This document shows, one piece after another, positions 1 to 10,654 of a stretch of DNA of 64,000 nt (the first letter of the stretch is position 1; each line of letters starts with the position of its first letter). Source of the DNA: Symbiodinium sp. CCMP2592 (lineage: Eukaryota > Sar > Dinophyceae > Suessiales > Symbiodiniaceae); NCBI GenBank assembly GCA_905221615.1, contig CAJNDT010004591.1, forward strand, positions 62,001-126,000. The letters run 5' to 3'. The position numbers and the translations under genes were made by a program. The notes below the pieces were generated by a model that was not told where the DNA came from, did no database searches, and saw only the letters and a list, made by a program, of their open reading frames with translations.

Positions 1-1
1 T

Positions 2-3000
2 CCATCCCACTGGAGCGTTGCCCCACATCAGAATGATTCCAGTCTGACTACGATCGGTGCCAGGACAAAAGCTAGCATCAGCAAAGACCTCAATCAAGTT
101 GAAATCCCTCTCAACCGGCAACTGGTTTCCAGGTCCATGCCCCTTTCCAGGTAGCCCATAAACCAGTTCTTGATCTTTTGTTGCCCTCAAATATCGAATC
201 ATATCTTCACCCCGTTGGATTGCCTGATCGACATCACGAGTGACCAATTGGCCAATCCTGCTGACCCCAAAGACAAGATCAGGCCTGGTGCGCGTTGCGA
301 CCCATAGCAGTTCGCCTACAATGGATTGCGCATTGCGAAGCTTCTCAACCGAGTCCTGAGGTTTGCAATCGCTGTTGTCATTCTCCTTGGCATACGGGCA
401 ACTCACAGTGCCTTGGACCTCAGGATACTTATCCAACAACGTCTGAATGTACTTCGATTGGCCAATGTGGATCCCATCGGATTTCTGCTCGATCTCAAAC
501 CCACAAAATGTGATGGCATGCCCCTGATCTGCATAGTCTGGCTCGCTGATCCTCCACTTCGCCTTTATGCCGGACCAAACAGCCTCCGATGCTTCTGCCG
601 TTCCAGACAGTAGCAAATCGTCGACGTAGATCGTAAGGGCGGCTATAAGCTTAGAAGATTCAGGGCAACGTAACAACCAAAGATTCGGGTCATACTTGGA
701 CTGCTTCAAGTAGGTGGTCTGTCCGTTGTACACAATGGGAATGGTCGGAAGTGTCTCATCTCGGTACACCGCCCAGTCCGCAGGGCTATCCTGCAAACCG
801 TACAATGCACCAGTGATTTCCCAGTACTCTCCTTCAGCAACACATCCTGCCTGCTTGAGAACAGTAGGAGGGCGCAGGATGATTCGCTTGTTTTGCTGAC
901 GCAGTGGCGCCAGCAAAAATGCTGTTCTGATGTCGGCACCTGAAGTGCGCCATGCCTCGGTGTGAGCTCGATGCCCTGCTGCACGTAAGTGACACCTCAA
1001 GCTCAGCGAATCAGCTCCACCTGCGTAACACTGGAGCTTCCGATCGCGACTCTTTGTCTTGGAACCCTCAGCATAATTGCCACAAGCAACTACACGGCAT
1101 TTGTGACGTCCACTTCCTCCCTTCTTCTGAAACAACGCCTTCGACGGTATAATCTCTAGAATTTCCCCAGCATCTTTAAATGCCTGAAGCTCTGACTCAC
1201 TTCGCCGACGCATTGCTTGATGAACATCAAACACATTCCCTAACTCATCACCAATGGAGCCCTTCCAATCCTCAAGGTTTCTCAAGACCTCCTGATGCGA
1301 CACTGTGATGGTTTGAAGTGGTTGCGCAGGTTCAGCTTCCCAAGCACTCGGATGCACAGGTTCCCCATGAGGATAGTTCCGAGTTTTTTCATTCCCGACT
1401 CCCCCGGACCCTTGACTCGGGTCCTCTTCATCATACAGACCAAACCAGGGTTGCTCATCAGACTCTACGGGGTACGGTGGGGACGAGGGGACTCCTAAGC
1501 TCTTAAGCCTAGCTTCCAGGACTACCTTTTCATCCGAGCTCACATTGCCTGATTTCCGTAGCTGTTCCGCATCTTGCCACAACAGCCAATGCTCAGCATC
1601 CTCTATCCATTGATGAATGTCATTCAGTGGCCTGGTCAAAGCCTCCCAACCCTGACTCGCAGCTACAGTGACTTCCTCCTGCATGTGTTTGTGTTGTTCC
1701 AACAGAAACTTCCGAAGAACAACATGTTCATGAAGCAACTGATCTAGCTCCGCCTCATCAAGACATCTCTCGACGAACATTGATGTTCCACCCTGACTAT
1801 CCTCAGCACATGGACGCTTCTCGGCAACTGGACTGTTCTCGGCACGTGACCCGCTCTCGGCAACTGGACTGTCCTCAGCCGCATAAGAATTCCTTCCCGC
1901 ATGCGGTGGCAGCGGAAACTCGCAATCTCTAAGCAGCTTTAGGTTGACTCCTACTTGGGTTCCATATGCGTAGCTTCCAAGCGTCCACCCCTTAGCCTCT
2001 GTGGCTTGTAGATCGCACTGGCGAGTCTTCGGCTTCCACTCAAAGAGAGACTTCGACAGCAGACTCTCAACATCTTCACGTGCAATCATGTTGCCCCGGC
2101 TCAACAGCTCAGCAGCTACTGCCTCACTTTGATCCAAAGTGTAGCTCTCACCCTGCCACACTCCACAACCGACACAACAACCCTTCTCATTTCTCTGGCT
2201 TTCTTCTTCACACACACTACACACACACGGCTTCCCCCAAAGGTTGCACAGTCGCGCTCGGTCTCTCTCACGACGCTTCTCAGGCACCAGGCTTTCAGAG
2301 TTGGAAGAATGAGCATCCCGAGCATCATCAGCCTTCTCCCGGTTTGGACCACCCCAAACCGGGAAAACCCGGAAACGAGCATCATCAGCATCATCCGCGT
2401 TTCCGGCAGGCCGCAGACGCGCATCATGAGCATCAGTGGCGCTGCTTGGCGGTGCAATAACAGGAACCGCTACCCCAGGATCATGAAAATCTGCGCTGTT
2501 GAGTGGTGCATTAAGCAAATTCGCTTCTTTCTTGCCATGACCAACCTCAAATCCAACATCAAAACTACCTTTTTCCAACCCCGACTCCCCCCCAACGCTG
2601 ACGTGGGCAACAAGTGGCTGTCGCTTCCCTGTGATTCGGCGCGCAGGTGCCGGAGCTGGCTCATCGAGAATCTCCTCAGCCTCAAAGGCAACTTGATCTT
2701 TGACATTGCGGTACATAACCGGTGCCACATGAAATTTCGCATCTTCTTCGTCATTACCAGGTATAAGCACCACAGTACAACCGGAGATGTTTGCCGCGGG
2801 ACACAGTGTGATTCCCGACACAGCCCTGGGAGCGTAAGGAGTCTTGCGACTCCATGCTCTGCTTTGCACCGTGACCTTACTACCAAAAGGAGGCAATGGT
2901 CTCTTAGGAGGCTCTGCTCCCAACAGCTGCGCGCTGTGCCGAAACCGTTGCTCAACATGTTGGCGGAGGGCCGAAGGCCATAAGTTCTTCTCAAGCCCTG

Positions 3001-5689
3001 GAGCGCTCAGTAACAGTGCCCTCACACCGGCCTTAATCCTACCCACTACAGATTCAACCCTTCCGTTTCCTTTCGGGTCACCGGGTGTCGAGTAAGTGGG
3101 GTGTATATCTCTAGAAGCGCACCAGGACCTAAACTGTCGATTCGTGAATTCGCGCCCCCCGTCACTATGAGTGCGACGAACCTCCAGGTTCAGCAGCCTG
3201 ATCCTTGCATAAATCCTCTGTATCCCCCTAAGAACTTCGGAGGCCTTCTTCGAGACCAGAGGTTCAGCAAAGGTGAGCTCATGAAGCTCAACAGGATCCT
3301 TGAGGTCTTGAGCGATGGTTCGCCACTTCTCATCTTGTTCTTCACACAATCTCTTGTACTCTTCTTCACTAAGTGGTTCTTCTTCTCCCTCACATTCCTT
3401 CTCACTCTCGTCCTCAATAACCCATTCTCCTATACCCCCGGCCTCCTTCGAAGCATCATCCTCCTCTCTGTCTTCACTTCCCTCTCCTTCTCTCAACCCC
3501 TCTTTTTCTTCTTTTTTATCCTCAGGTTGGAGTGGCAATGGATTGCCATCCCTGAACACCGGGACTCCCAAAGTTGCTACGAGGATGTGCCTCGCAGGAG
3601 CACTCAGGGCATGATCCCGCCCAGGAATCCATGGACCAATCAAATCGAGGTTGAGGCACAAAGCGTTGGAGTGTTGGTACTTCTGTCGTATATGTCTGGG
3701 CCCTCGCATGGCTGCCTGCAAGCAGACCTTACAGTCTTTTCTGAAGATAATGTGATCTTTCTCACAATGTTCGCGAAACTCGATTTCCTCCTTGGTAAGT
3801 GCCTTAAGAGCAGCCTGGTCCTCACTCAATCTCTCGTCTCTGTCTCTGACTGTCTCTTTTTTCCACACCTGAATCGCATGACCTACCGCATGAAGCACAG
3901 AGGGTTGCCACTGCGCGCTCGGATCACCCTGTATCTCACGCCATTCGGTCCTAGCATGCAACGTTGTGTACAGCACCCAGCTGTTGGTGAGGATGGCCTT
4001 GGCAGCTCGTCTACCTCTATGGTGATCACTACATACCTCATAAGAAGCACGATACCACCCCAGGTGTTCAGCGTCAAGCTCCGGCCAATGCCACCAACCA
4101 CAACTCACCTGCTCTGGCTCACCCGGACCTGAAACAACCCGTCCAGTACCCTCAGGATGCTGAATGGCTACCATACAACCCTCGGCGCGTGCCTCATGAG
4201 CCAAGTGATGAAGAGTAAGGGTTCGCAGAAGCATGACCGTTTGGTCATCAGCCCATTCTTGCTCTGCTTGTGAATTCCCCAATAGACCGAAGCGCTGGTC
4301 ACGCGTTGGCCCACGAAGACGCTTGAAATCCTTCTCAACGTCACTCCAGACTGGCTTGAATGTGTTACTGGGCGGACAAGCCACCACAGCACTCACCTTA
4401 CCAGACGAGCACAAGGAGGCCAGCCAGCTGTAGGTCTTCTCATCAAGGATGTCTCGCTTGACTCTCTCATCAACTCTCAGAATCACCGTCTTACTTCCCA
4501 GCCCCTCAACCTGAAGCCCCTTTTCACTCCCAGAGAACAGGTGAAGAACCACAGTATCAGCCCTTTCCACAGCACGTCGATGTCGCCTGTTCATGGACAT
4601 AAACGCATGAGAGCCCTCAGGAGCACTGTCACACCTCGCAGGAAGTGCCCTTCTCAGCAGATGCTCAGGCCAGTCCCTGAACTGACCCCTCAGCCACTCC
4701 AAAACCTCCTTCTCGCTACCCCAAGCACAGTCAGCAAAGTCCACCGAATCTGATCTCGCGCCTAAGTTCAAGGCTCGCAGGGCCAATGCTTGCTGCATAC
4801 GATCGCTCTGAAAAGTCTCAAGCTCCTCAATCAGCTCAAGACAAAGGAACTCATCCACTACAGGACAATTTCCCTCCAGGTTTGTATTGAGCAGCCCCCT
4901 CACCGGGTGCGTAACCCGGCACCTCCCGGCTACCCAATCTACCCGACAACCAAGCCTCTCAACAAGCAAACCCAATGGACAGATTGGTGTGATACTCTCT
5001 CGAGTCAAGATCGTGCCTAAAGGTGTGGCCCTAAGGTCTTGCTTGCCGACTGCCATTTCGACCGTGATTGGTCGAGCACTGTTCCATTCATCCTCAGCAG
5101 CTGTTCTCAAAGGATGCGTAGCACCTCCATCAAGCAACCCCTTCCTAGGAGCATTCACCCGTCTAACACTCACCTGTGGCACAACTGCCCTCTCTCTCTC
5201 TCCGTCGTGCTCTCTCTCTTCAGCTCTCTCTCCATCACTCAAACCAGACATGTCCGCGGCTTGAAATGCAGCCAGGCGTAAGGATTTGAGAAGCTTATGG
5301 GCCTCATCAAGGACCTGCGCCTGAGCCTCAGCTACCGCAGTAGTTCCCTGAGTTCCCTGTCGTGATGCACTAGCACTAGACGTGGACACTGCAGCAGCTT
5401 TCACAGGTGTAGTTTCAGGCTTCGACGGCGCGGCAGTCAGCCGATCAGCCCCAGAGGTGGCAGCAGCATTTGCATTTGAAGAAGAATCCGCGGACTCCCC
5501 CAAGGGCTGTTTGCCCTTCCCTTTACCCTTTGGTCGGCTACAGTCCTGCTGCCTGTGCTGATCCGAACCGCAATTGTAACACCGTCCCTGACCCTTGGCC
5601 GCATTGAAGTCGTGGTAATGCGAACAATCCCGACCCTTACAGCAACCCTTGCTCGTCAGGTAAAAACTGCACGGAGACTTGTTGGGTCC
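2..5689 (-). CDS. Pol polyprotein of element 1, partial at 3' end (about 1896 codons, no stop in window)
   Basis: Codon register is the same as gag (codon starts at positions congruent to 1 mod 3), and I found no stop from 5689 to the edge. In order: CCCH finger C-x8-C-x5-C-x3-H (5612-5671); zinc knuckle C-x2-C-x4-H-x4-C (5540-5581); protease-like LLDGGATH (about 5105-5140), with DGG in place of the usual D-S/T-G; a methyltransferase-like block (about 4050-4560); a pre-integrase H/C motif (KDCKVC, near 3735); integrase D (LDLIGP, about 3640), D (HSDGG, about 3160) and E (GRVES, about 3054) with 35 residues between the second D and E; a very acidic insert between the first two Asp; RT with KCRVVACG, ADIRTAF, LYGLQ, YVDD (617-628) and TRTRPDL; then the RNase H start (FADASF). 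There is no methionine start of its own, consistent with synthesis as a Gag-Pol fusion. Processing into separate enzymes is inferred. Confidence 0.88.
4050..4560 (-). other. Methyltransferase-like (Rossmann) segment in element 1 pol
   Basis: Between protease and integrase the translation shows an LHLFSG motif (about 4530-4552), a beta-strand-like VILRVDE, and SAVVACPPSNT (about 4366-4395). The spacing resembles motifs I, II and IV of C5-cytosine methyltransferases (FxG, an acidic strand end, PPC). The position of the catalytic cysteine in motif IV is serine here (PPS), so activity is doubtful. Retrotransposon-borne cytosine methyltransferases are known in some eukaryotes including dinoflagellates; whether this segment belongs to that group is inference. 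Confidence 0.45.
5540..5671 (-). other. CCCH finger followed by CCHC zinc knuckle (element 1)
   Basis: The spacing is C-x8-C-x5-C-x3-H (5612-5671) and then C-x2-C-x4-H-x4-C (CYNCGSDQHRQQDC, 5540-5581). The first pattern is the classical RNA-binding CCCH finger and the second is the retroviral-type knuckle. A Gly/Lys run follows. Both lie after the TGA that ends gag. Confidence 0.85.
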
Positions 5690-5692
5690 TCA
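5690..5692 (-). promoter_or_regulatory. In-frame TGA between gag and pol: candidate readthrough stop
   Basis: The codons read GGC TGA GGA CCC on the minus strand. Gag and pol share one frame on either side, with intact zinc-finger coding starting six codons downstream. Retroelements often use either a frameshift or a leaky stop to set the Gag:Gag-Pol ratio. A simple nonsense mutation in this copy is equally compatible with the sequence. Confidence 0.5.
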
Positions 5693-7990
5693 GCCTCCTC
5701 CCGCCTTGGGAGCTGTCTCCCCTTTTTCCCCCTTCTTGCCTTCTCCTTTTGCTCCTTTTCCCCCTTTGTCTCCCTTGTCCCCAGTGTGTGCAGCACCATC
5801 CTTGCCCCCGTTACCCTGATCAGTGTCCATGCGGGCAACCTTAGGCGGCCCCGAAGTAGCTTCCTGGCCTGACACAGAAACTTGTTCCCACTCTGACTGC
5901 AGCACACGCATGTACTCAATCACTGACACCATGCTGGGATGATGATCAATCTGAAGTTGGTTACGGGCTACCGACAGTCTGAAAGCCACCTGAGCATTTG
6001 CTGCCTTGCGCGACAATGAATCCACCAGAGAGTCCACCCCTCTTAAGATCAGAGCCGGATCAGGCACCATCACTCCCATACTCACCGCTCTCGCATGGCA
6101 TCTACTCCAAGCCCTCAAAGCATTCACGACATCTGATGCTGACTTGGCATGCCCAAGGTTCGTGAGTTCAGTGAGTACCTGAGCCCTCTCTTGCAGACCC
6201 CCTGGAGCATACACCTTCAAGATCTGAAACAACAGCCCCACGCAGTGCAACGACCGCGTTGCCAGCAACTCATCCCGAATCGCCTGAGGCACAGCCGACT
6301 GAAGCATTCCATATGCCCTGCTCTCCAATCTCCGAAGTTTCACGTGTGTGAGCTCAACACTCAACCTCGGCTGAATCATGCCCTTCTGAATAGCAGGAGC
6401 CCTGGACCACTGCCTATACAGGGCCTGAGCCTCCCACTCAACACGAGACCACCACAACTGGGACCACTCGCTCAAATCACAAAGCAACGGACGTATCTGA
6501 GCCAGCCAATCCCCAGCTCGCGTAGCCGGAGAGGGCAGATGTACCCCTTCCAACGTCGGAAGATTCCAGAACGTCCGATCACCAGGATTAAATGGGTCTC
6601 GGCCAGGTGGGAACGGAAGGTTCAGCACATCCTGTCCCTCCCAAGGGTCTCTCCCTAAATCATCACCTTCACCATGTCGCACCTCATCACCCCATTGAAT
6701 CCCTCCCAGGGCCACAGCGGCATCTCGGTCCGAGGTAACACCAAACCCCTGACGATTACCCGACGGATTTCTCAATGAGCTAGGCATCACAGGACCCCTT
6801 TCAAACCAAGATCGATCCCCCAAAGACTCCGAAGCAGTTCTAGTACCGAGAGGTCCTACCGCACTCTCTGAGTCACTCATGTTGAACATGCGTGATAGTG
6901 AAGCTGACTGAGGAAACGATGGAGTACCGCTGAAAGCTCCTTGCTCGGTGATCGTCAAAGCAGGGGGAGGTCTCGGAGGCACAGGAGTTCCTTGTGGCGT
7001 TGTGTTCACTCGCTGCTCAAGCCTGGGCATTCTATCCTTAGGCGGCTCCGGGGTTCGGTCTCGGGCCGCATAATTTAGGTCCTGCACAGATGGAGGAGAT
7101 TGCAGTTGACGGGATTCCTCTAGCGCTTGCTTAGCAGCCACATATCCCTCCTCATACCCTTGTTGGAAAACAACTGATTGATCCCCATCCCCGAACCTAA
7201 TCTCATTCTCAACAGCCCTTGAACCCCAGGCCTGCACCGTCTGAGGCGGCAAAAACCTACCTAATGATTCCGAACCCAGACCCTTTTCTTCATTCACTCC
7301 TACACCTAAACCCTGAGTTTCACCCTCGAGGCCTGCTCCCGAGCCAACCGATCTCCATGCCTGTTGGCTGCTTGCCTTCTCCTCCTCGAGCTTGTCAATG
7401 CGCTGTCTCAAGCCAGTATTCTGTTCACTCAGTTCGGCATTCTGCTTCATGATGGTTTCCATGAGATCTTTCATTTCAGTCAGAATTCTCCTTTCCCCAG
7501 GTCGAAGTCCTGGAGCCTGTTGGTTCTCAACTGAAGCCGAAGAAGCCGAAGTAGCACCCTGTATCCCAGAACCCACATGTGAAGGTCCAAAGCTAACTGG
7601 GCTACTCTTCGGAACCGGCAGAGCCGTCTCCTCCAACTGTCTCATCTCCGTAGAATCACTAGCAGTCTCATCCAAATGCGCAGGTCTGGCCGCAGCTAGT
7701 CTAGCCTCATCTTGAATCTTCTGAGACCAGAATGGATTCATCTGCACACCCAGAGTTTCCGCAGCACCAGCAGTAATCTCCGATACTGATTCTGTCACGT
7801 GTCCCTCGGCAGCTCCCTCCGCTCCATCGCCAATCTGCAATGGCCCTGCTTCAAGTTCCACCTCTCTCGACACATCTCTAACAACTTCAGCGCCTTCGAT
7901 ACTTACTACTAACTGCTGCTGTCCAGGCTCTGCAATTGATTCTTCACTTCCTTGACCCTTTCCAGCTCGTCGTCGCAAGATTGGATCCAT
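5690..7990 (-). CDS. Gag-like structural protein of element 1 (766 aa)
   Basis: This is the first frame of element 1 and probably forms the particle that packages the element RNA. The start is the only in-frame ATG near the leader. Visible parts: an acidic, low-complexity N-terminus; a heptad-like coiled coil at about residues 165-210 rich in E, L and K; a disordered proline/serine-rich middle; a conserved-looking helical block at about 490-700 containing tryptophans (SQLWWSRVEWEAQ) and a domain resembling the copia Gag core; then a Gly/Lys-rich tail (KGAKGEGKKGEKGE) before the TGA. No zinc knuckle lies before the stop: both zinc fingers are encoded just after it in the same frame, so RNA binding would need readthrough or a non-stop meaning of TGA. 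Family assignment rests on position and composition, not on a searched match. Confidence 0.85.
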   Translation of the reverse strand: MDPILRRRAGKGQGSEESIAEPGQQQLVVSIEGAEVVRDVSREVELEAGPLQIGDGAEGAAEGHVTESVSEITAGAAETLGVQMNPFWSQKIQDEARLAAARPAHLDETASDSTEMRQLEETALPVPKSSPVSFGPSHVGSGIQGATSASSASVENQQAPGLRPGERRILTEMKDLMETIMKQNAELSEQNTGLRQRIDKLEEEKASSQQAWRSVGSGAGLEGETQGLGVGVNEEKGLGSESLGRFLPPQTVQAWGSRAVENEIRFGDGDQSVVFQQGYEEGYVAAKQALEESRQLQSPPSVQDLNYAARDRTPEPPKDRMPRLEQRVNTTPQGTPVPPRPPPALTITEQGAFSGTPSFPQSASLSRMFNMSDSESAVGPLGTRTASESLGDRSWFERGPVMPSSLRNPSGNRQGFGVTSDRDAAVALGGIQWGDEVRHGEGDDLGRDPWEGQDVLNLPFPPGRDPFNPGDRTFWNLPTLEGVHLPSPATRAGDWLAQIRPLLCDLSEWSQLWWSRVEWEAQALYRQWSRAPAIQKGMIQPRLSVELTHVKLRRLESRAYGMLQSAVPQAIRDELLATRSLHCVGLLFQILKVYAPGGLQERAQVLTELTNLGHAKSASDVVNALRAWSRCHARAVSMGVMVPDPALILRGVDSLVDSLSRKAANAQVAFRLSVARNQLQIDHHPSMVSVIEYMRVLQSEWEQVSVSGQEATSGPPKVARMDTDQGNGGKDGAAHTGDKGDKGGKGAKGEGKKGEKGETAPKAGGG

Positions 7991-8190
7991 GGCTCTAACA
8001 CTCTAACCCCTCAAAGCGTTGGGCTCATGACCTCTGAAAGAGATCAAGAGCAACACTGCCCAGCGCGCCTCTGCACTGGTTTCTTCTCGAACAAAAAAGG
8101 CCTGTCGTTGGTCGCGAATCCTGTAATCACTTGGATAGTGCTGAATGAGCGGAGGAGCTTGACAATTCGCATAGGGATCAGGGTTTGGAA
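7991..8190 (-). other. Leader and probable 5' LTR zone of element 1
   Basis: This non-repeat stretch lies between the gag ATG and the telomere-like repeats. It should hold primer-binding site and 5' LTR, but I found no convincing TGG-type primer site and cannot define LTR ends without the 3' copy. Confidence 0.35.
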
Positions 8191-8350
8191 CTTTGGGCTT
8201 AGGGTTTAGGGTTCGGTGGTTAGGGCGTAGGGTTTAGGGGTTAGGGTGTAGGGTTTAGGGGTTAACGTGTAGGGTTAAGTGAATAAGGGGCTAGGGTTTA
8301 GGGTTTGGGGTTAGGGTTTGGTTTTGGGGTTAGGGTTTGGTTTTGGGCTT
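8190..8350 (+). repeat. Degenerate telomere-like TTTAGGG tract
   Basis: Repeated TTAGGGTTTAGGG, TTAGGGTGTAGGG and TTTGGGG variants, imperfect throughout. It abuts the 5' side of element 1, so that element may also have landed in such a repeat. Confidence 0.8.
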
Positions 8351-8600
8351 AGGGTTTTTTTAGGGCTTAGAGCTGTTATGATTGGTTTAGGATTTGAGGG
8401 TTTAGGGCTTAGAGTTTGTGGGCACGTGCGTTCGAGGATTCGAGATATAGGTTTGTATGGTTTGAGCTTCTGAGATTCATGGGTTCGGATAAATTTGGGT
8501 TGTGAAGGCCTTGTGTTTTGGGCCCGGGATTTGAGGTTTACACTTGAGGCCTCAGCTCCTCTACGGTCGAACGGATGAGGGTCTCACCAAAAACAGTTGT
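8351..8600. other. No gene seen; scattered TTTAGGG variants
   Basis: GT-rich degenerate sequence without a convincing coding island on the plus strand. Confidence 0.4.
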
Positions 8601-8732
8601 ACTTGGAGGTTCATGGTTTGTTATAGGTTGAGTTATAGGTAGGGCAACTATACTTATAACCCATATTAATTGACTTAAAACCCGTATTAAGGGATTTAGA
8701 ACCCACTTATAACTACCCGTGAACCTCCAAGT
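8601..8732. repeat. Foldback element, family F1 (ACTTGGAGGTTCATGG arms)
   Basis: The left arm ACTTGGAGGTTCATGG and right arm ending AACCTCCAAGT are inverted repeats. The middle holds TTATAGGT/ACTTATAAC pairs, so the whole unit can fold back on itself. It carries no coding capacity, which makes it MITE-like. Confidence 0.85.
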
Positions 8733-8814
8733 GATGCACGGTTCAGACATCAAGCTCCTAGGGTCGGACCATGAGGGCGAATCATGTGGGAGGAGCGCGT
8801 GAAACAGGATGCAT

Positions 8815-8929
8815 ACTTGGAGGTTCATGGGTAGTTGTAAGTGGCGTTATAAGTCCCTCAACAGTATGGGTTGTAACTATACTTACTTTTCTTATGACTC
8901 AAGCTACAACTACCCATGAACCTCCAAGT
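8815..8929. repeat. Foldback element, family F1
   Basis: Second copy, 82 bp from the first. ACTTGGAGGTTCATGGGTAG at the left pairs with CTACCCATGAACCTCCAAGT at the right; the arms are nearly perfect over 20 bases. Confidence 0.9.
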
Positions 8930-9514
8930 AGGAATGAGTCGCACGCTTGGCTTTCTGAGGGGTCTGAAGTGCGGTTCTCGATTTTACTTTGCAGCGGGCG
9001 TGCTGCAAGTGACTGACCACATGCGAGCTCGAGGTGGGAGTCCAGGTGAAAGTGAAATGGCCGGAGGGCCCTTGTATACTGCATTGAACCCTCCGAGACA
9101 CTAAACTGTCAACCCAAAAGCTTTTGCGGACCTAAACTCAATACTATATTTTGGAGGCTTTCGCACTCGGAAGGTTCAGAGGAAGATAGCGTGGTAGAGA
9201 GTAACATGTAGGATCCTCACAAAACAAGCATCCCTTCAACAAGGTAACCCGTGTGCCCAATATGATGAAACCGCTTTTCTTCAGGACGTCGACGCCCTGC
9301 GCTCGCGCCACTGCATCCACCAGCTGCACCCTGCTTGCACACAGAATCGGCATTTCTTCTTTCGATGCCCTCCCCCTACACCAGAATAAGCGAGTCAGGG
9401 CTCAGTGTGGCCTAGGGATTTCAGGGTTGATGAACGGTTGGTCGGCCTTTTAGGGCTTTTCTCTCGGAGGTGAAGCAAAAATTTGGAAGCCGCAATCTCG
9501 ACTCTTTCAACATT
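8930..9514. other. Unassigned 0.6-kb stretch
   Basis: Largely unique sequence without telomere-like repeats. Short open frames occur on both strands, but none shows a recognisable domain or clear splice borders. Confidence 0.3.
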
Positions 9515-9627
9515 ACTTGAAGTTCCATGGGTAGTTATAAGTGGGGTTATAAGTCCCCTAACATGGGTTATAATTATAGTCACCCTATTTATAACTCCAC
9601 TGATTAAAGGGGCATGAACCTCCAAGT
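9515..9627. repeat. Foldback element, family F1 (diverged left arm)
   Basis: The left arm reads ACTTGAAGTTCCATGGGTAG and the right arm CATGAACCTCCAAGT. The internal TTATAAGTGGGG/AACTCCACT pairing is retained. Confidence 0.85.
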
Positions 9628-9731
9628 AGGCCTAAACCCTATACCCTTATAGAATCCCTATAGATCTCTTTAAAGGGGCCCGTAAGGGAACCCTTATATC
9701 TACCCAAGTACACCCGAACAGACGCTAGCAG

Positions 9732-9812
9732 GGCACCAAGAGACAGAAGACCTTCGCGAGGCTTCTGCGGCCACTCCTTCGAGGAGTCCGCTGCTCAGGA
9801 AGAGCCTGTGAA
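9732..9812 (+). CDS. Putative exon
   Basis: An AG precedes and a GTGGTG follows the island. The frame reads GFCGHSFEESAAQEEPVKW at its end and is open throughout. It sits in non-repeat, GC-richer sequence. No domain recognised. Confidence 0.28.
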
Positions 9813-10316
9813 GTGGTGGCTTTGAGGCTTAGGGACCAGGGCCGCCATATACCTTAAACCCCAAAACCGAAACCTTACATCCTAAACCCTGATACTCAAG
9901 GTTCAGGGTTGAAGGTTTCGGGTTTATGGTCTAAGTAAAGGTTTATGGCGTTTCCATGCGCTCTGAAGGTGTTTGTTGGGGAGGGAAGGCCTCTGCACTT
10001 CTGAACCCTCCGGAAAGCTAGATCGCTTGTGAAGCCCCTTCCCTAGCATTTCTGTGATATGCCCGAAACCTTATGCTAACCGGAAGCCTCAGAGCCCCTA
10101 AACCCACAAAGCCCCAGAGCCGCAATGCCCTAAGCCCAAAACCCGAGGATCGTAAACCCTAAACCCTAAACCCTGAACCCTATAACGCAAAAACCGTAAA
10201 CCCTAAACCCTAAAACTCTAAGACCCTAAACCCTAAACCCTAAAACCTTAAAACCTGCAGTTACGAAAAGGGGCTTTAAAAAAAAACCTTAAAACCCTTA
10301 AACCCTAAACTCTTAG
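9813..10316. repeat. Telomere-like CCCTAAA-rich stretch
   Basis: Degenerate at first, then dense CCCTAAA units at 10140-10310. No coding island seen. Confidence 0.7.
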
Positions 10317-10376
10317 CACCCATGGAAAGTCGAGGCACCGGCTGAACGAGTCCAGCAAGGGCTCTCCGAAGCTCAG
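10317..10376 (+). CDS. Putative 20-codon exon
   Basis: The island is 60 nt, flanked by TTAG on the left and GTCGGG on the right, and reads KVEAPAERVQQGLSEAQ in phase 0 with no stop. Telomere-like sequence lies on both sides, the pattern seen for many islands further right. Confidence 0.4.
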
Positions 10377-10379
10377 GTC

Positions 10380-10535
10380 GGGATCCGTCTGTGTAGGGGC
10401 TTTGGGGTTTAGGGTTTCGGTAAAGCTTAAGATTTGCAGATCCGGAGTTTGGAGTTTGGGTTTTAAGGGCTTTTAGGATTTTAGGGTTTGGGGTTTAGGG
10501 TCAGGGGTTTTGATGCTTAGGGTTTGATAAGGGTG
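10380..10535 (+). repeat. Degenerate TTTAGGG tract
   Basis: Repeated TTTAGGG, TTTGGGG and TTTTAGGG variants. Confidence 0.7.
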
Positions 10536-10654
10536 TGGGGTTGAATCTCAAGTTCTCCACCATGGAGTCTCAATGTCGGGAGGGGGTTGTCAGAGCAAAA
10601 GAACGGATATACGGATATGCTAGGTATCGTTTCGGGATAAGTGTAATTCTTGAA

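Larger units (their letters stand above)
1..8190 (-). mobile_element. Ty1/copia-like LTR retrotransposon, 5' portion (element 1), runs off the left edge
   Basis: Reading the minus strand from 7990 towards 1 gives gag, a single in-frame TGA, then zinc fingers, protease-like motif, methyltransferase-like segment, integrase, reverse transcriptase and the beginning of RNase H. Integrase before RT is the Ty1/copia order. Only one stop codon interrupts about 2660 codons, so the copy is young or under selection. The 3' end (rest of RNase H, polypurine tract, 3' LTR) lies outside the window. The 5' LTR should lie between the gag start and the telomere-like repeats beginning near 8190, but without the partner LTR its borders cannot be fixed; 8190 is an estimate. 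Confidence 0.9.

Noticed and set aside
2129-2983. Plus-strand frame of 284 aa
   Set aside because: It lies opposite the pol frame of element 1, whose integrase and RT motifs are on the minus strand; the plus frame has no recognisable content.
3101-4132. Plus-strand frame of 343 aa with hydrophobic F/L-rich part
   Set aside because: The hydrophobic stretch is the complement of the Glu/Lys-rich acidic insert in element 1 integrase (GAA/GAG read backwards gives TTC/CTC).
8601-9627. Cluster of three inverted repeats as a CRISPR array
   Set aside because: Repeats are palindromic about 112-bp units with irregular spacing, in eukaryotic-type sequence with LTR elements and telomere-like repeats.
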